Counted from the stretch's first letter, positions 1 to 6,029 are shown. The stretch is 7,482 nt of DNA from Alphaproteobacteria bacterium (GCA_003131925.1 PKWC01000138.1:2739-10220); one strand, 5' to 3'. The notes: generated from the sequence alone by a model not told the origin. Program-made: numbers and translations.

Positions 1-101
1 GATATCTCGAGTTCGTGCCCCTCAAGCTGATCGCCGGGCTGGGCTTCGTTGCCATCGGAATCTGGACTCTGATCGAATATTTTCGCGGCGCCGCCGCTTG
101 A
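1..101 (+). CDS. C-terminal tail of a membrane protein, probably TMEM165/GDT1 (UPF0016) family (5' end outside window)
   Basis: An open frame enters from the left edge in frame 3 and stops at TGA 99-101, giving about 32 residues. The visible tail reads VPLKLIAGLGFVAIGIWTLI and then a short polar end (EYFRGAAA). A basic-edged 'VPLK' loop followed by one last hydrophobic helix and an almost immediate stop is how bacterial TMEM165/GDT1 proteins end. These are inner-membrane cation transporters, linked to Mn2+ or Ca2+ handling, with two E-x-G-D-[KR]-[ST] motifs. Those motifs would lie upstream of the window, so the family call rests on the tail alone. Any small polytopic membrane protein with a similar last helix remains possible. 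The next gene starts 40 bases downstream on the same strand, so co-transcription is possible. Confidence 0.5.
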   Translation, partial: YLEFVPLKLIAGLGFVAIGIWTLIEYFRGAAA

Positions 102-141
102 CCGGCCGATCGCTTCGACCGCTCATCGCATCAGGTTAGCG

Positions 142-1002
142 GTGAGGAGCAACGATCCCGTCCGGACGTCCGTGCCCATCGGGGCGGACACGATGTCGTG
201 CCTCGAGTGGCGCGCGCCGGATGCCGAGACAATAGTCTTTGTCCATGCGACCGGATTCAACGCAGAGACCTATTGCGCTTTGCTTGCGCCGCTCGCTTTG
301 CAATTTCATGTGTTCGCCTGCGACCTGCGGGGTCATGGATTTTCCACCCTGCCGACGCGACCTGGTCTTGCCGAAGGATGGACGGTTTTCCGGGACGATC
401 TCGTCGTGCTGCTCGCGCAGATGAACGCCGGGCCAGTGATTGTCACCGGTCATTCGCTGGGAGCGACGGTCGGCCTCATGGCAGCCGCGGCTGCTCCTTC
501 CCTCGTCCGTGCTTTGATCCTTGTCGAGCCGGTTCTCGCGCCGCCGCTCAATGCTGAAGACCGCAAGCCGTCGACGGGTCTCGCATTACGAGCCGCTCAG
601 CGACGCAGCACATTTCCGTCTCGCGAAGCCGCCCTCGATTCTTATCGCGGCCGCGGCATATTCGCCTCGTGGCCGGATTCCTCGATCGGGGATTACCTCG
701 CGGGCGGACTGATCGAGACCGGGGACAGCACGTGGCGACTGGCTTGCGCGCCCGCGTGGGAAGCAGAAATTTTCCACGAAGCCCCAAGCGGCATTGCGCA
801 GGTCGCCCGCGACATCGGCTGCCCTTTGACCATTCTGCACGGCTCGATCGCGAGCACGGCAACCGCGTCCGAACTCGCGCTGATCCGGCGCCTTAAGCCT
901 GACGCGCAAGTGGTGACGCTTGAGGGCGGGACGCACTTCCTGCCGATCGAACAACCCGCGCGGGTTGCGGAGCAAATGGTGACCGGCCTGACCGGATTGT
1001 AA
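142..1002 (+). CDS. Alpha/beta hydrolase ('HATGFNA' type), substrate unknown
   Basis: A 286-residue protein with a single alpha/beta-hydrolase fold, presumably cytosolic since no signal peptide is visible. Visible landmarks in order are the oxyanion-hole strand FVHATGFNAETY (33-44), the DLRGHGFSTLP segment (61-71), the nucleophile elbow GHSLG with Ser105 (103-107), strand LILVEP (125-130) and the catalytic His265 in GGTHFLP. The usual catalytic Asp after strand 7 (GxxD) is absent: the site reads G234-S-I-A237. Glu129 at the end of strand 6 could serve as the acid, as in haloalkane dehalogenases such as LinB and DhaA. The start is GTG 142, with AGG six bases upstream. ATG 193 is an alternative but would remove the first beta strand (VRTSVPIGADTM). 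The substrate cannot be read from the sequence; ester, lactone and C-C hydrolases all use this fold. The gene converges with the tetR-type gene 14 bases away. Confidence 0.85.
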   Translation: MRSNDPVRTSVPIGADTMSCLEWRAPDAETIVFVHATGFNAETYCALLAPLALQFHVFACDLRGHGFSTLPTRPGLAEGWTVFRDDLVVLLAQMNAGPVIVTGHSLGATVGLMAAAAAPSLVRALILVEPVLAPPLNAEDRKPSTGLALRAAQRRSTFPSREAALDSYRGRGIFASWPDSSIGDYLAGGLIETGDSTWRLACAPAWEAEIFHEAPSGIAQVARDIGCPLTILHGSIASTATASELALIRRLKPDAQVVTLEGGTHFLPIEQPARVAEQMVTGLTGL

Positions 1003-1016
1003 GCCTGCGGCGACTC

Positions 1017-1625
1017 TCACATCGCCCCGGTGAAGCGCGCATCGAGACGTGCAACGACTTCCTCGGTGGAAAATCCCAGGGCGCCGAGCCGGCCCGAGCG
1101 GGCGAAGACGGCGAGCCCCGTCAAGGCGGCAGCCAGCAAAACAATATCCGCCTGCGCCGTGCGGCTCTCCGCCGTGCGGCCCGTTGCATGCGAAAGTGCG
1201 GTAAGCGCCGCGATCAAGCGCCCGTTGAACAGACGTTCCGCCTCGCCCGTGCCGGCCGTTTGCGGCAACGCCTGCGAGACCGCGGCAATTGTTTCCATAT
1301 GCTGCAGAAGCGACAGAGCGGCGGAGGATGCTGCGGCGAGGGGGCTCTCTGCGCCGCTATTCTCTGCTGCGGCTCGCATTGCCCGCGCGATCGTCAGGAG
1401 ATCGTCCGCAGCGAGGGCAAGCAAAATCTCGTCCTTGCTCTGAAAATAGCCATAGAGAGCGGCGGGGGCGAAACCCACCTCGGCCGCAGCGGCGCGCAGC
1501 GAAAGATTGCGTGCGCCATCGCGCGCCGCCACGCGCCGCGCCGCATCGAGAATCGCCGCGCGGGTCGCATTGCGCGCTCTCAATCGGCGTTGGATACGCG
1601 GGTCGCCTGACATGCCCGCGAACAT
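1017..1625 (-). CDS. TetR/AcrR-family transcriptional regulator
   Basis: A repressor-type DNA-binding protein of 202 residues from the chosen start. The N-terminal three-helix TetR domain spans about residues 20-70: TRAAILDAARRVAARDG (helix 1), LSLRAAAAEVGFAPAALYGY (helix-turn-helix with recognition helix) and FQSKDEILLAL (helix 4 start). The Ala-rich helical remainder is the usual variable ligand-binding and dimerisation domain. The frame is open up to ATG 1712, but that would overlap the preceding gene's stop at 1648 and add a 29-residue low-complexity Arg/Pro/Ser leader. ATG 1625 (gap 22 bases) or ATG 1613 is more likely; neither has a strong Shine-Dalgarno. It is the last gene of the - strand run, so it plausibly represses that run in response to a small molecule or acyl-CoA. 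The 18-base palindrome at 4723-4740 is a candidate operator (inference). Confidence 0.85.
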   Translation of the reverse strand: MFAGMSGDPRIQRRLRARNATRAAILDAARRVAARDGARNLSLRAAAAEVGFAPAALYGYFQSKDEILLALAADDLLTIARAMRAAAENSGAESPLAAASSAALSLLQHMETIAAVSQALPQTAGTGEAERLFNGRLIAALTALSHATGRTAESRTAQADIVLLAAALTGLAVFARSGRLGALGFSTEEVVARLDARFTGAM

Positions 1626-1647
1626 AGGCGATTCGCGGCGGGACTTG

Positions 1648-2091
1648 TCAGATCTTGGGGCAGGTGGAAACGTCGACATCGGTGCGCGTGCAGTAGGCAA
1701 CCTGCGCCGCATGGAATTCGTTCACCACCTTTTCTTCTTCGTTGGCTGAAGCATCCGACGCATCGCTCGATGCCTTCATCTCTTGCTGAATCGCTGCCAT
1801 TTTGTCCTTGTCGGGCTTTGTCGCGCGCGCGTCTTCGTAGAGATCGCGCTTGTCGGTGTTGATCGTTGCGCTCAAGCAGTCGCGATAGGATTTGAGCGAA
1901 GCCTGCCAGCGCTTGATGTCCAAGAAGGCGTTGTGCCGGACCGTCGCCGCGTCCGCGGGGGACTTCTGCCTCATGTCCGCGGCAGTCGGAATGACGGGCG
2001 CAATCGGCTGCTCGCCGCACATGCTCTCGGCTGCAGCCGCTCCCCCCGAAGCAAGCAGCACAAGGAATGCGAAACCCGATCTCGTCAGCAT
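1648..2091 (-). CDS. Small secreted protein with four cysteines, function unknown
   Basis: A 147-residue protein from ATG 2091. The N-terminus is a clear Sec signal peptide: MLTR, a hydrophobic core GFAFLVLLASGGAAAA, and a likely cleavage near AAA-ES around residue 22. The mature part is about 125 residues, polar and largely helical by composition, with a stretch rich in Lys, Asp, Glu and Ser (about 91-122). It has four cysteines at 25, 72, 134 and 144, an even number that suits two disulfides in the periplasm. No lipobox is visible. I do not recognise a family. The frame is open 14 codons further upstream, but ATG 2091 has a good ribosome binding site and puts the signal peptide at the N-terminus. 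The gene follows the DJ-1/PfpI gene by 72 bases and precedes the TetR gene by 22, so it is probably in the same transcript. Confidence 0.75.
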   Translation of the reverse strand: MLTRSGFAFLVLLASGGAAAAESMCGEQPIAPVIPTAADMRQKSPADAATVRHNAFLDIKRWQASLKSYRDCLSATINTDKRDLYEDARATKPDKDKMAAIQQEMKASSDASDASANEEEKVVNEFHAAQVAYCTRTDVDVSTCPKI

Positions 2092-2096
2092 GCGAA

Positions 2097-2101
2097 TCCC
2101 T
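2097..2101 (-). promoter_or_regulatory. Ribosome binding site deciding the start of the secreted protein
   Basis: On the - strand AGGGA lies five bases upstream of ATG 2091. It supports that start over the upstream ATG at 2133, which would place 14 extra residues in front of the signal peptide. Confidence 0.6.
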
Positions 2102-2163
2102 GGCCGTATCTTCGACGGGACCGATAAGAGCACACCACACGCTCCCGAATAAAGCCCCGAAAC

Positions 2164-2775
2164 TCAAACCTCCGCGGCGTAGGGAGGAGCCGGATCGTAT
2201 TCCATCGCCCTCTGGACTTTTCGCGCGACTGTCGCACCGTGAAGCTGGCCGACCAGCCACAACGCCATATCGATGCCCGCGGAGACGCCTGCCGCCGTTA
2301 CCAGATTGCCGTCGCGCACATAGCGCACGCCTTCGAGCATCTCTCCAACCTCCCCGCGAGCCCTCAGCGTTTCGGTGAACGCCCAATGGGTCGTAACGCG
2401 CTTGCCGCGCGCCGGACCCGCCGCGGCCAGCAGGAGCGCTCCGGTGCACACGCTGGTGACCCATTGTGCATCTGCCGAAATCCGCGCGATCCAGTTGAGA
2501 AGGGCCGTGTTTTCGACCTCGCGCCGCGTGCCCTGACCGCCCGGCACCAGAAGAACGTCAAGCGATTCGTTTTGCGCGATTGTCGCGTGCGGTATCACCC
2601 GCATGCCCTTGGCACAGACGATGGGCGCCTCGCGCTCGGCAAGGAGCGCGATCTCATGCGGACGCGTCTCGCCGGCGCGGCCCAACACCTCATTGGTCAT
2701 CGTGAACACCTCGTAGGGGCCCACGAAATCAAGCTCTTCCACGCCGTCGAAAAGGAGAATGCCGATCCTGCTCAT
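2164..2775 (-). CDS. DJ-1/PfpI family protein, isonitrile hydratase-like
   Basis: A 203-residue single-domain class I glutamine-amidotransferase-like protein. Landmarks are ILLFDGVEELDFVGPYEVF (6-24, with Asp16), the LLVPGGQGT strand-turn (75-83) and the nucleophile elbow SVCTGALLLAAAG (108-120) with Cys110, followed by TTHW (128-131). The S-V-C-T-G-A elbow plus 'THW' is typical of the PfpI subgroup containing Pseudomonas isonitrile hydratase (InhA), which hydrates isonitriles to N-substituted formamides using the equivalent Cys and an N-terminal Asp. Its real substrate is not proven by this similarity. No AraC-type HTH follows the domain, so it is not a GlxA-type regulator. The start ATG 2773-2775 overlaps the methyltransferase stop as ATGA and has no Shine-Dalgarno of its own, so translation is probably coupled. 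The frame is open 49 codons further upstream, but that part only shadows the methyltransferase end. Confidence 0.85.
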   Translation of the reverse strand: MSRIGILLFDGVEELDFVGPYEVFTMTNEVLGRAGETRPHEIALLAEREAPIVCAKGMRVIPHATIAQNESLDVLLVPGGQGTRREVENTALLNWIARISADAQWVTSVCTGALLLAAAGPARGKRVTTHWAFTETLRARGEVGEMLEGVRYVRDGNLVTAAGVSAGIDMALWLVGQLHGATVARKVQRAMEYDPAPPYAAEV

Positions 2776-3902
2776 GTGAATTCGCCGCGTCGCGCGAACG
2801 CGGCGGCTAAGCCCTCGACCGGAGAGCCGGCCTCGGTCCGCGGCTCGCACGCAATCAGGCCGGCCACGTTCAAGCCGGCGCATTCTGCCAGCTCGTGCAG
2901 ATAGGTTTCCGAATGCCGCCATCTCCGCTTTGGTCCCAGCTCGAAACCCGGGCCCGAGCTTTTTTCCACGGTGAACAGAAATTGCCCGTCATGCGCGAGA
3001 CATCGGGCCACGACCTCCAACAGCGGCGCGAGATCGCCCAGATAGACGAGCGTGTCGGCGGCGAAGACCAGATCATAACGGTACTCACGCGTAGCGAGCC
3101 AATTGCGAATATCACCCACGAACAGTTCATCGTAGATCGCGCGTGATCGGGCCTTCTCGATCATCGCCGGACTGAGATCGACGCCGTCGAGACGATTGGC
3201 CCAATCCCGCACCGCTATGCCCATCAATCCTGTGCCGCAACCAAGATCGAGAATGGCTTGCGGGCCGCGCCGGTCGAGGCCCAGATGCTCCGCAAGCTGC
3301 CGAAGAATCGACGGCGCGCAATATTGGAGCTCCGACGTCATGCGCGAATCGTAGCTTGCCGAAAACTGGTCGAACAGATGACGCACGTAACGCGGATCGC
3401 TGCGCGACCCAGCAAGAGATTTTTCCGCGTCTGCAATCGCCGGTGCGAGCGCCTCCAGAGACGATCTGTTTTCAATCGCGTTCCAGGCTTCAAGCGCTTT
3501 TTGTGCTTCTCCGGCGGCGAGCCACGCCGCACCAAGCTGCGCGCGCGCGCGTTCAAGCTGCGGGTCCAGCCGCAAAGCCCGCTGAAATTCGCCAATCGCG
3601 GTCGGAAGCTGGTCCGTCGCCAGGAGCGCGTCGCCCAGCGCGAGCGCCACAAGCGCAATATTGGCATTGGCGAGCGCAGTCTCGCGAGCCATCGCAAGCG
3701 CGCCGGCTTTGTCGCCAGATGCCGCCAATGCCTTCTGCATCGTGAGCCGCATCAGGAGACCGCCGCGATTTGCGCCGATGAATTTCCCGAGAAGCGCGGC
3801 GGCTTCACTCGCGCGGCCTTCGGCAATCAACGCCTCGGCCGCTGCAACCGGGTCTTCGTCAGGAAGAAAGCGTGCATTTGCCGTTATTGATGACGACAAC
3901 AT
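2772..3902 (-). CDS. TPR-repeat SAM-dependent methyltransferase (COG4976 type)
   Basis: A 376-residue two-part protein. Residues about 15-165 are Ala/Leu-rich tandem helices of TPR type; the clearest unit is ALGDALLATDQLPTAIGEFQ onwards to RLDP (88-114). After a linker comes RYVRHLFDQFSASYDSRM (171-188), a hallmark of the 'predicted methyltransferase with TPR repeat' group. The class I Rossmann domain then shows motif I ILDLGCGTG (217-225), the acidic end of strand 2 in GVDLS (240-244), VGDI (262-265) and YDLVFAADTLVYLGD (276-290). SAM binding is therefore well supported, while the methyl acceptor is unknown. The TPR part probably binds a protein partner or acceptor. The start ATG 3902 lies 44 bases inside the upstream maoC-like gene but has a strong ribosome binding site. 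The gene ends in a 4-base overlap with the DJ-1/PfpI gene. Confidence 0.85.
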   Translation of the reverse strand: MLSSSITANARFLPDEDPVAAAEALIAEGRASEAAALLGKFIGANRGGLLMRLTMQKALAASGDKAGALAMARETALANANIALVALALGDALLATDQLPTAIGEFQRALRLDPQLERARAQLGAAWLAAGEAQKALEAWNAIENRSSLEALAPAIADAEKSLAGSRSDPRYVRHLFDQFSASYDSRMTSELQYCAPSILRQLAEHLGLDRRGPQAILDLGCGTGLMGIAVRDWANRLDGVDLSPAMIEKARSRAIYDELFVGDIRNWLATREYRYDLVFAADTLVYLGDLAPLLEVVARCLAHDGQFLFTVEKSSGPGFELGPKRRWRHSETYLHELAECAGLNVAGLIACEPRTEAGSPVEGLAAAFARRGEFT

Positions 3903-4713
3903 CGCGCTCCTTTACCTTCGAGCGGAACGACACCACGTTTCCATCGATCCAGATTTGGGTTGCAATCGTTTCGCCAGGAAAAACTGGCGCCGAAAACCGT
4001 GCGTCGAAACCTGCTATCCGGTTCGCATCGTATTTGCAGACCGTCGACACGATTGCGCGGCAGGCTGTTCCGTAAGTGCAGAGTCCGTGCAGGATCGGGC
4101 GCGGAAATCCCGCCATCTTGGCGACGCGGGGATCGCGGTGCAGCGGATTGCGGTCGCCCGAGAGGGCATAGAGAAACGCCTGGTCGGGCCGCGTGTCGCA
4201 ATCCTGCACGAGATCGGGCGCGCGGGTTGGCAGCGCGTGCGGCTCGGGCGCCCCCTCCTTTGGTCCGCCAAAACCGCCATCGCCCCGCGCAACGGTCGTA
4301 GCGCTCAAGGTGCAGAGCTTCTCCCCCGTGTCCTTGAGACGAAGGGTCTTCTCGATGATGACGAACGCGCCCTTGTCCTTGCCCTTGTCGAACGCGCCAG
4401 TCACGCGCTCATCGGCAAGGAGCTGCGCGGCGACAGGAAGGGGCTTGTGTACTGTGAGCCGCTGCTCGCCATGTAAGACGTAGAGGTAATTGATCCCCGT
4501 GCGTCCCATGATGGCGCTGCCCCATGCAACCACCGTAGAAAGGGTGGGAATCGTGCGCAGGCCGTTTTCGTAGACGAAAGGCAGTTCTGCTTCGTTCAGC
4601 GGATCGCGCCCAAAACCGACGCCCAACGCATAGAGCATTGTGTCCCGGTCCGTGTAGCTGAACGGATTGCCGCTCGATTGGAGCTGCATGATTTCGTCGT
4701 AATTGATCGCCAT
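3859..4713 (-). CDS. MaoC-family 2-enoyl-CoA hydratase (hydratase 2 type)
   Basis: A 284-residue double hot-dog protein expected to hydrate trans-2-enoyl-CoA to (R)-3-hydroxyacyl-CoA, as in the hydratase 2 part of peroxisomal multifunctional enzyme 2. The N-terminal half carries the typical opening RDTMLYALGVGFG (23-35) and PTLSTVVAWG (56-65). The C-terminal half has the hydratase 2 signature YALSGDRNPLHRDP (182-195), then AGFPRPILHGLCTYG (201-215). Catalytic Asp187 and His192 keep the five-residue spacing of the Candida MFE-2 pair, so the enzyme should be active. The length matches the family's roughly 280-300 residues. The start ATG 4713 has GGAAGG six bases upstream. It is the first gene of the - strand run and is divergent from a dienoyl-CoA isomerase-like gene, which fits a role in fatty acyl-CoA oxidation or (R)-3-hydroxyacyl-CoA supply. 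Chain-length preference cannot be read. Confidence 0.9.
   Translation of the reverse strand: MAINYDEIMQLQSSGNPFSYTDRDTMLYALGVGFGRDPLNEAELPFVYENGLRTIPTLSTVVAWGSAIMGRTGINYLYVLHGEQRLTVHKPLPVAAQLLADERVTGAFDKGKDKGAFVIIEKTLRLKDTGEKLCTLSATTVARGDGGFGGPKEGAPEPHALPTRAPDLVQDCDTRPDQAFLYALSGDRNPLHRDPRVAKMAGFPRPILHGLCTYGTACRAIVSTVCKYDANRIAGFDARFSAPVFPGETIATQIWIDGNVVSFRSKVKERDVVVINNGKCTLSS
3907..3913 (-). promoter_or_regulatory. Strong ribosome binding site inside the maoC-like gene, sets the methyltransferase start
   Basis: The - strand reads AAAGGAG four bases before ATG 3902. It lies within the last codons of the maoC-like gene. Its quality supports a real 44-base overlap rather than a later start; the next methionine is at residue 51, inside the TPR region. 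Confidence 0.7.
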
Positions 4714-4722
4714 GCCGTGCCT

Positions 4723-4740
4723 TCCCGATACCTATCGGGA
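4723..4740. promoter_or_regulatory. Perfect 18-base palindrome at the maoC ribosome binding site (candidate operator or 5' UTR hairpin)
   Basis: TCCCGATA-CC-TATCGGGA: 8-base arms, perfectly complementary, separated by two bases. It begins 10 bases upstream of the maoC start and overlaps the outer three bases of its Shine-Dalgarno. The size and symmetry suit a TetR-family dimer operator, and a TetR gene ends this run. The RNA hairpin could instead mask the ribosome binding site, or the element could be a dispersed repeat. The sequence alone does not decide. Confidence 0.5.
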
Positions 4741-4781
4741 CAAGTAGAGCGTCGGACGGACGCGGCTGCAAGAGCTCTGCT

Positions 4782-4835
4782 GGGACCGCGGGCGTCTCGC
4801 CCGCATCCGGGTACGGGCAAGACGCCCGCGGTCCC
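4782..4835. repeat. Long GC-rich inverted repeat in the divergent control region
   Basis: Arms 4782-4803 and 4814-4835 are 22 bases each, matching at 21 of 22 positions, around a 10-base loop (CATCCGGGTA). The arms begin GGGACCGCGGGCGTCT and end GACGCCCGCGGTCCC. There is no T-run after it on either strand, so it is not a standard intrinsic terminator. The arms can be read through as 'RASRPHPG...TPAVP'-like peptide in the + strand frame upstream of the crotonase. That frame is a by-product of the repeat and should not be used to extend the crotonase start. It looks like a dispersed REP-type palindrome (inference). Confidence 0.75.
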
Positions 4836-4902
4836 GGGAGAATCTCGCCGGCATCCATCACAGATGCTATGTTGCGCGCCGGCCGCGAACCGGAGAGACC
4901 GC

Positions 4903-5745
4903 ATGGATTACCGCTGCTTCGACGTCCGCGTCGCAGACAACATTGCCCGGGTTGAACTGAGACGCGGCGACGAGCTCAACACCATGGTGCCGGAATTCTG
5001 GCGCGAATTGCCGGAGATCGTTCGTTCGATCGACGAACAAGCGAAGGCGCGCGTCATCGTGATCTCATCAACCGGCAAGCACTTCTCCGCCGGCATGGAT
5101 CTCTCGGTGTTCACGGACCGCGAACAGCAGCAGGAACGGCTCGAACGCGGGCGAACCGGCGCGCAGCTTCGCGAAAGGCTTCTCGCGCTCCAGGAGTCTT
5201 TCAATGCGATCGAGCGCGCCCGGATGCCTGTGTTGGCCGCAATCCAGGGCGGCTGCGTCGGCGGCGCGGTCGATCTGGTGAGCGCCTGCGATTGCCGCTA
5301 CGCGAGCGAAGACGCATTCTTCGTGATTCAGGAAATTAATCTCGGCATGACCGCCGATGTCGGCACCTTTCCGCGTCTCTGCCATCTGATCCCGCAAGGC
5401 TGGGCGCGCGAGCTTGCCTATACGGGCCGGCGGTTGCCGGCGCAGCAGGCGCGAGAGATCAGTCTAGTCAACGCCGTGTTGCCCTCGCACGAAGCGCTCC
5501 TCAAACACGTCATGGACGTGGCGAAGGACATCGCGGAGAAATCGCCCCTGGCCGTGTATGGCTCGAAGGTGATGATCAACTACGCGCGCGACCACACGAT
5601 CGCCGACGGCCTCGACTACATCGCGACCTGGCAGGCCGGCATGTACAATCCAGAAACCGACATGCGCGAGGCTCTCGAGGCGCGGCAGGAAAAGCGCGCG
5701 CCGCACTTCGCCGACCTGCCGCCAAGGCGCAAAAACATATTGTGA
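4903..5745 (+). CDS. Enoyl-CoA hydratase/isomerase family, delta3,5-delta2,4-dienoyl-CoA isomerase-like (ECH1 type)
   Basis: A 280-residue crotonase-fold protein. The oxyanion-hole loop KHFSAGMDL is at 59-67 and the second, IQGGCVGGAVDLVSACD, at 114-130. The acidic residues of mammalian ECH1 (Asp176, Glu196, Asp204 in rat) have counterparts at Asp124, Glu144 and Asp152 with identical spacing of 20 and 8, in the context CDCRYASEDAFFVIQEIN and TADVGT. This points to isomerisation of 3,5- to 2,4-dienoyl-CoA in beta-oxidation of fatty acids with odd-position double bonds. The frame stays open upstream to 4678, but that part runs through the palindromes; ATG 4903 has GGAG seven bases before it and begins the conserved fold. 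It faces the MaoC-type hydratase gene across a 189-base shared region, so joint regulation is plausible. Other crotonase activities cannot be fully excluded. Confidence 0.88.
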   Translation: MDYRCFDVRVADNIARVELRRGDELNTMVPEFWRELPEIVRSIDEQAKARVIVISSTGKHFSAGMDLSVFTDREQQQERLERGRTGAQLRERLLALQESFNAIERARMPVLAAIQGGCVGGAVDLVSACDCRYASEDAFFVIQEINLGMTADVGTFPRLCHLIPQGWARELAYTGRRLPAQQAREISLVNAVLPSHEALLKHVMDVAKDIAEKSPLAVYGSKVMINYARDHTIADGLDYIATWQAGMYNPETDMREALEARQEKRAPHFADLPPRRKNIL

Positions 5746-5748
5746 GAC

Positions 5749-5774
5749 GGTTTTCCTCCCCCAGCGTAGGGATG
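5749..5774. repeat. Degenerate copy of the palindromic unit, just after the crotonase gene
   Basis: GGTTTTCCTCCCCCA (5749-5763), followed by GCGTAGGGATGG, matches the unit at 5846-5872 (same first 15 bases, then ACGTGGGGGAGG) with a few changes that weaken the hairpin. It starts three bases after the crotonase stop. Between this copy and the next (5775-5845) I see only a short inverted repeat, CGACCG-ACG-CGGTCG (5802-5816), and no convincing gene. Confidence 0.65.
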
Positions 5775-5845
5775 GTGTTAGCACACACTTTTTCATGAAT
5801 ACGACCGACGCGGTCGGCCACAGGAGCTGAGAGTGGCGTGCACTT

Positions 5846-5985
5846 GGTTTTCCTCCCCCAACGTGGGGGAGGTGGTTTGCGGAGCGAAGCGGAGCAAACC
5901 GGAGGGGGAGTCCGCGCGCGGCGCGCGCGCTACTTCCCCCTCCGCCTCGCTGCGCTCGGCACCTCCCCACGTTGGGGAGGAAAAG
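5846..5985. repeat. Composite ~140-base inverted repeat with nested hairpins
   Basis: The outer arms (5848-5874 and 5960-5984) are inverted copies of one unit, TTTTCCTCCCC(C)AACGTGGGG(G)AGGTG, differing by one C and one G. Each arm is also a hairpin by itself (CCTCCCCC-AACGT-GGGGGAGG). Inside lie a second pair, GGAGCGAAGCGGAG with GGAGGGGGAG against its inverted counterpart (about 5934-5959), an extra stem GGTTTGC/GCAAACC (5874-5880, 5894-5900), and a GC-alternating core (CGCGCGGCGCGCGCGC). Units of this type, with a 'GAGCGnAGCGAG' interior, are familiar between genes in Hyphomicrobiales (knowledge of style, not a search). The frames read through it, up to 68 codons with a GTG start at 5833, are repeat-derived and not called as genes. 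Confidence 0.75.
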
Positions 5986-6029
5986 AGGACGCGGATTGGG
6001 TTTCTTTTGAGACTGGCTGCAAATTCCAC

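Noticed and set aside
1580..2464. 294-codon - strand frame spanning the DJ-1 and secreted-protein genes
   Set aside because: It is an out-of-frame reading of two better-supported genes: the first part shadows the S-V-C-T-G-A elbow region. It is Arg/Gly-rich with no recognisable fold.
3661..4476. 271-codon + strand frame opposite the hydratase and methyltransferase genes
   Set aside because: It is the antisense shadow of two convincing genes, common in high-GC DNA, with no motif or ribosome binding site.
4678..4902. Upstream extension of the crotonase frame by 75 codons
   Set aside because: The extension runs through both palindromes and the maoC start. ATG 4903 has its own ribosome binding site and matches the family's beginning.
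5848..5874. Intrinsic terminator formed by CCTCCCCC-AACGT-GGGGGAGG
   Set aside because: The T-run precedes the stem on the + strand and becomes an A-run after it on the - strand, so neither transcript has the required U-tract. The inverted copy at 5960-5984 has the same problem.
4723..5985. CRISPR array suggested by several palindromic repeats
   Set aside because: The repeats are few, differ in sequence and spacing, and have no regular spacers or cas genes nearby.
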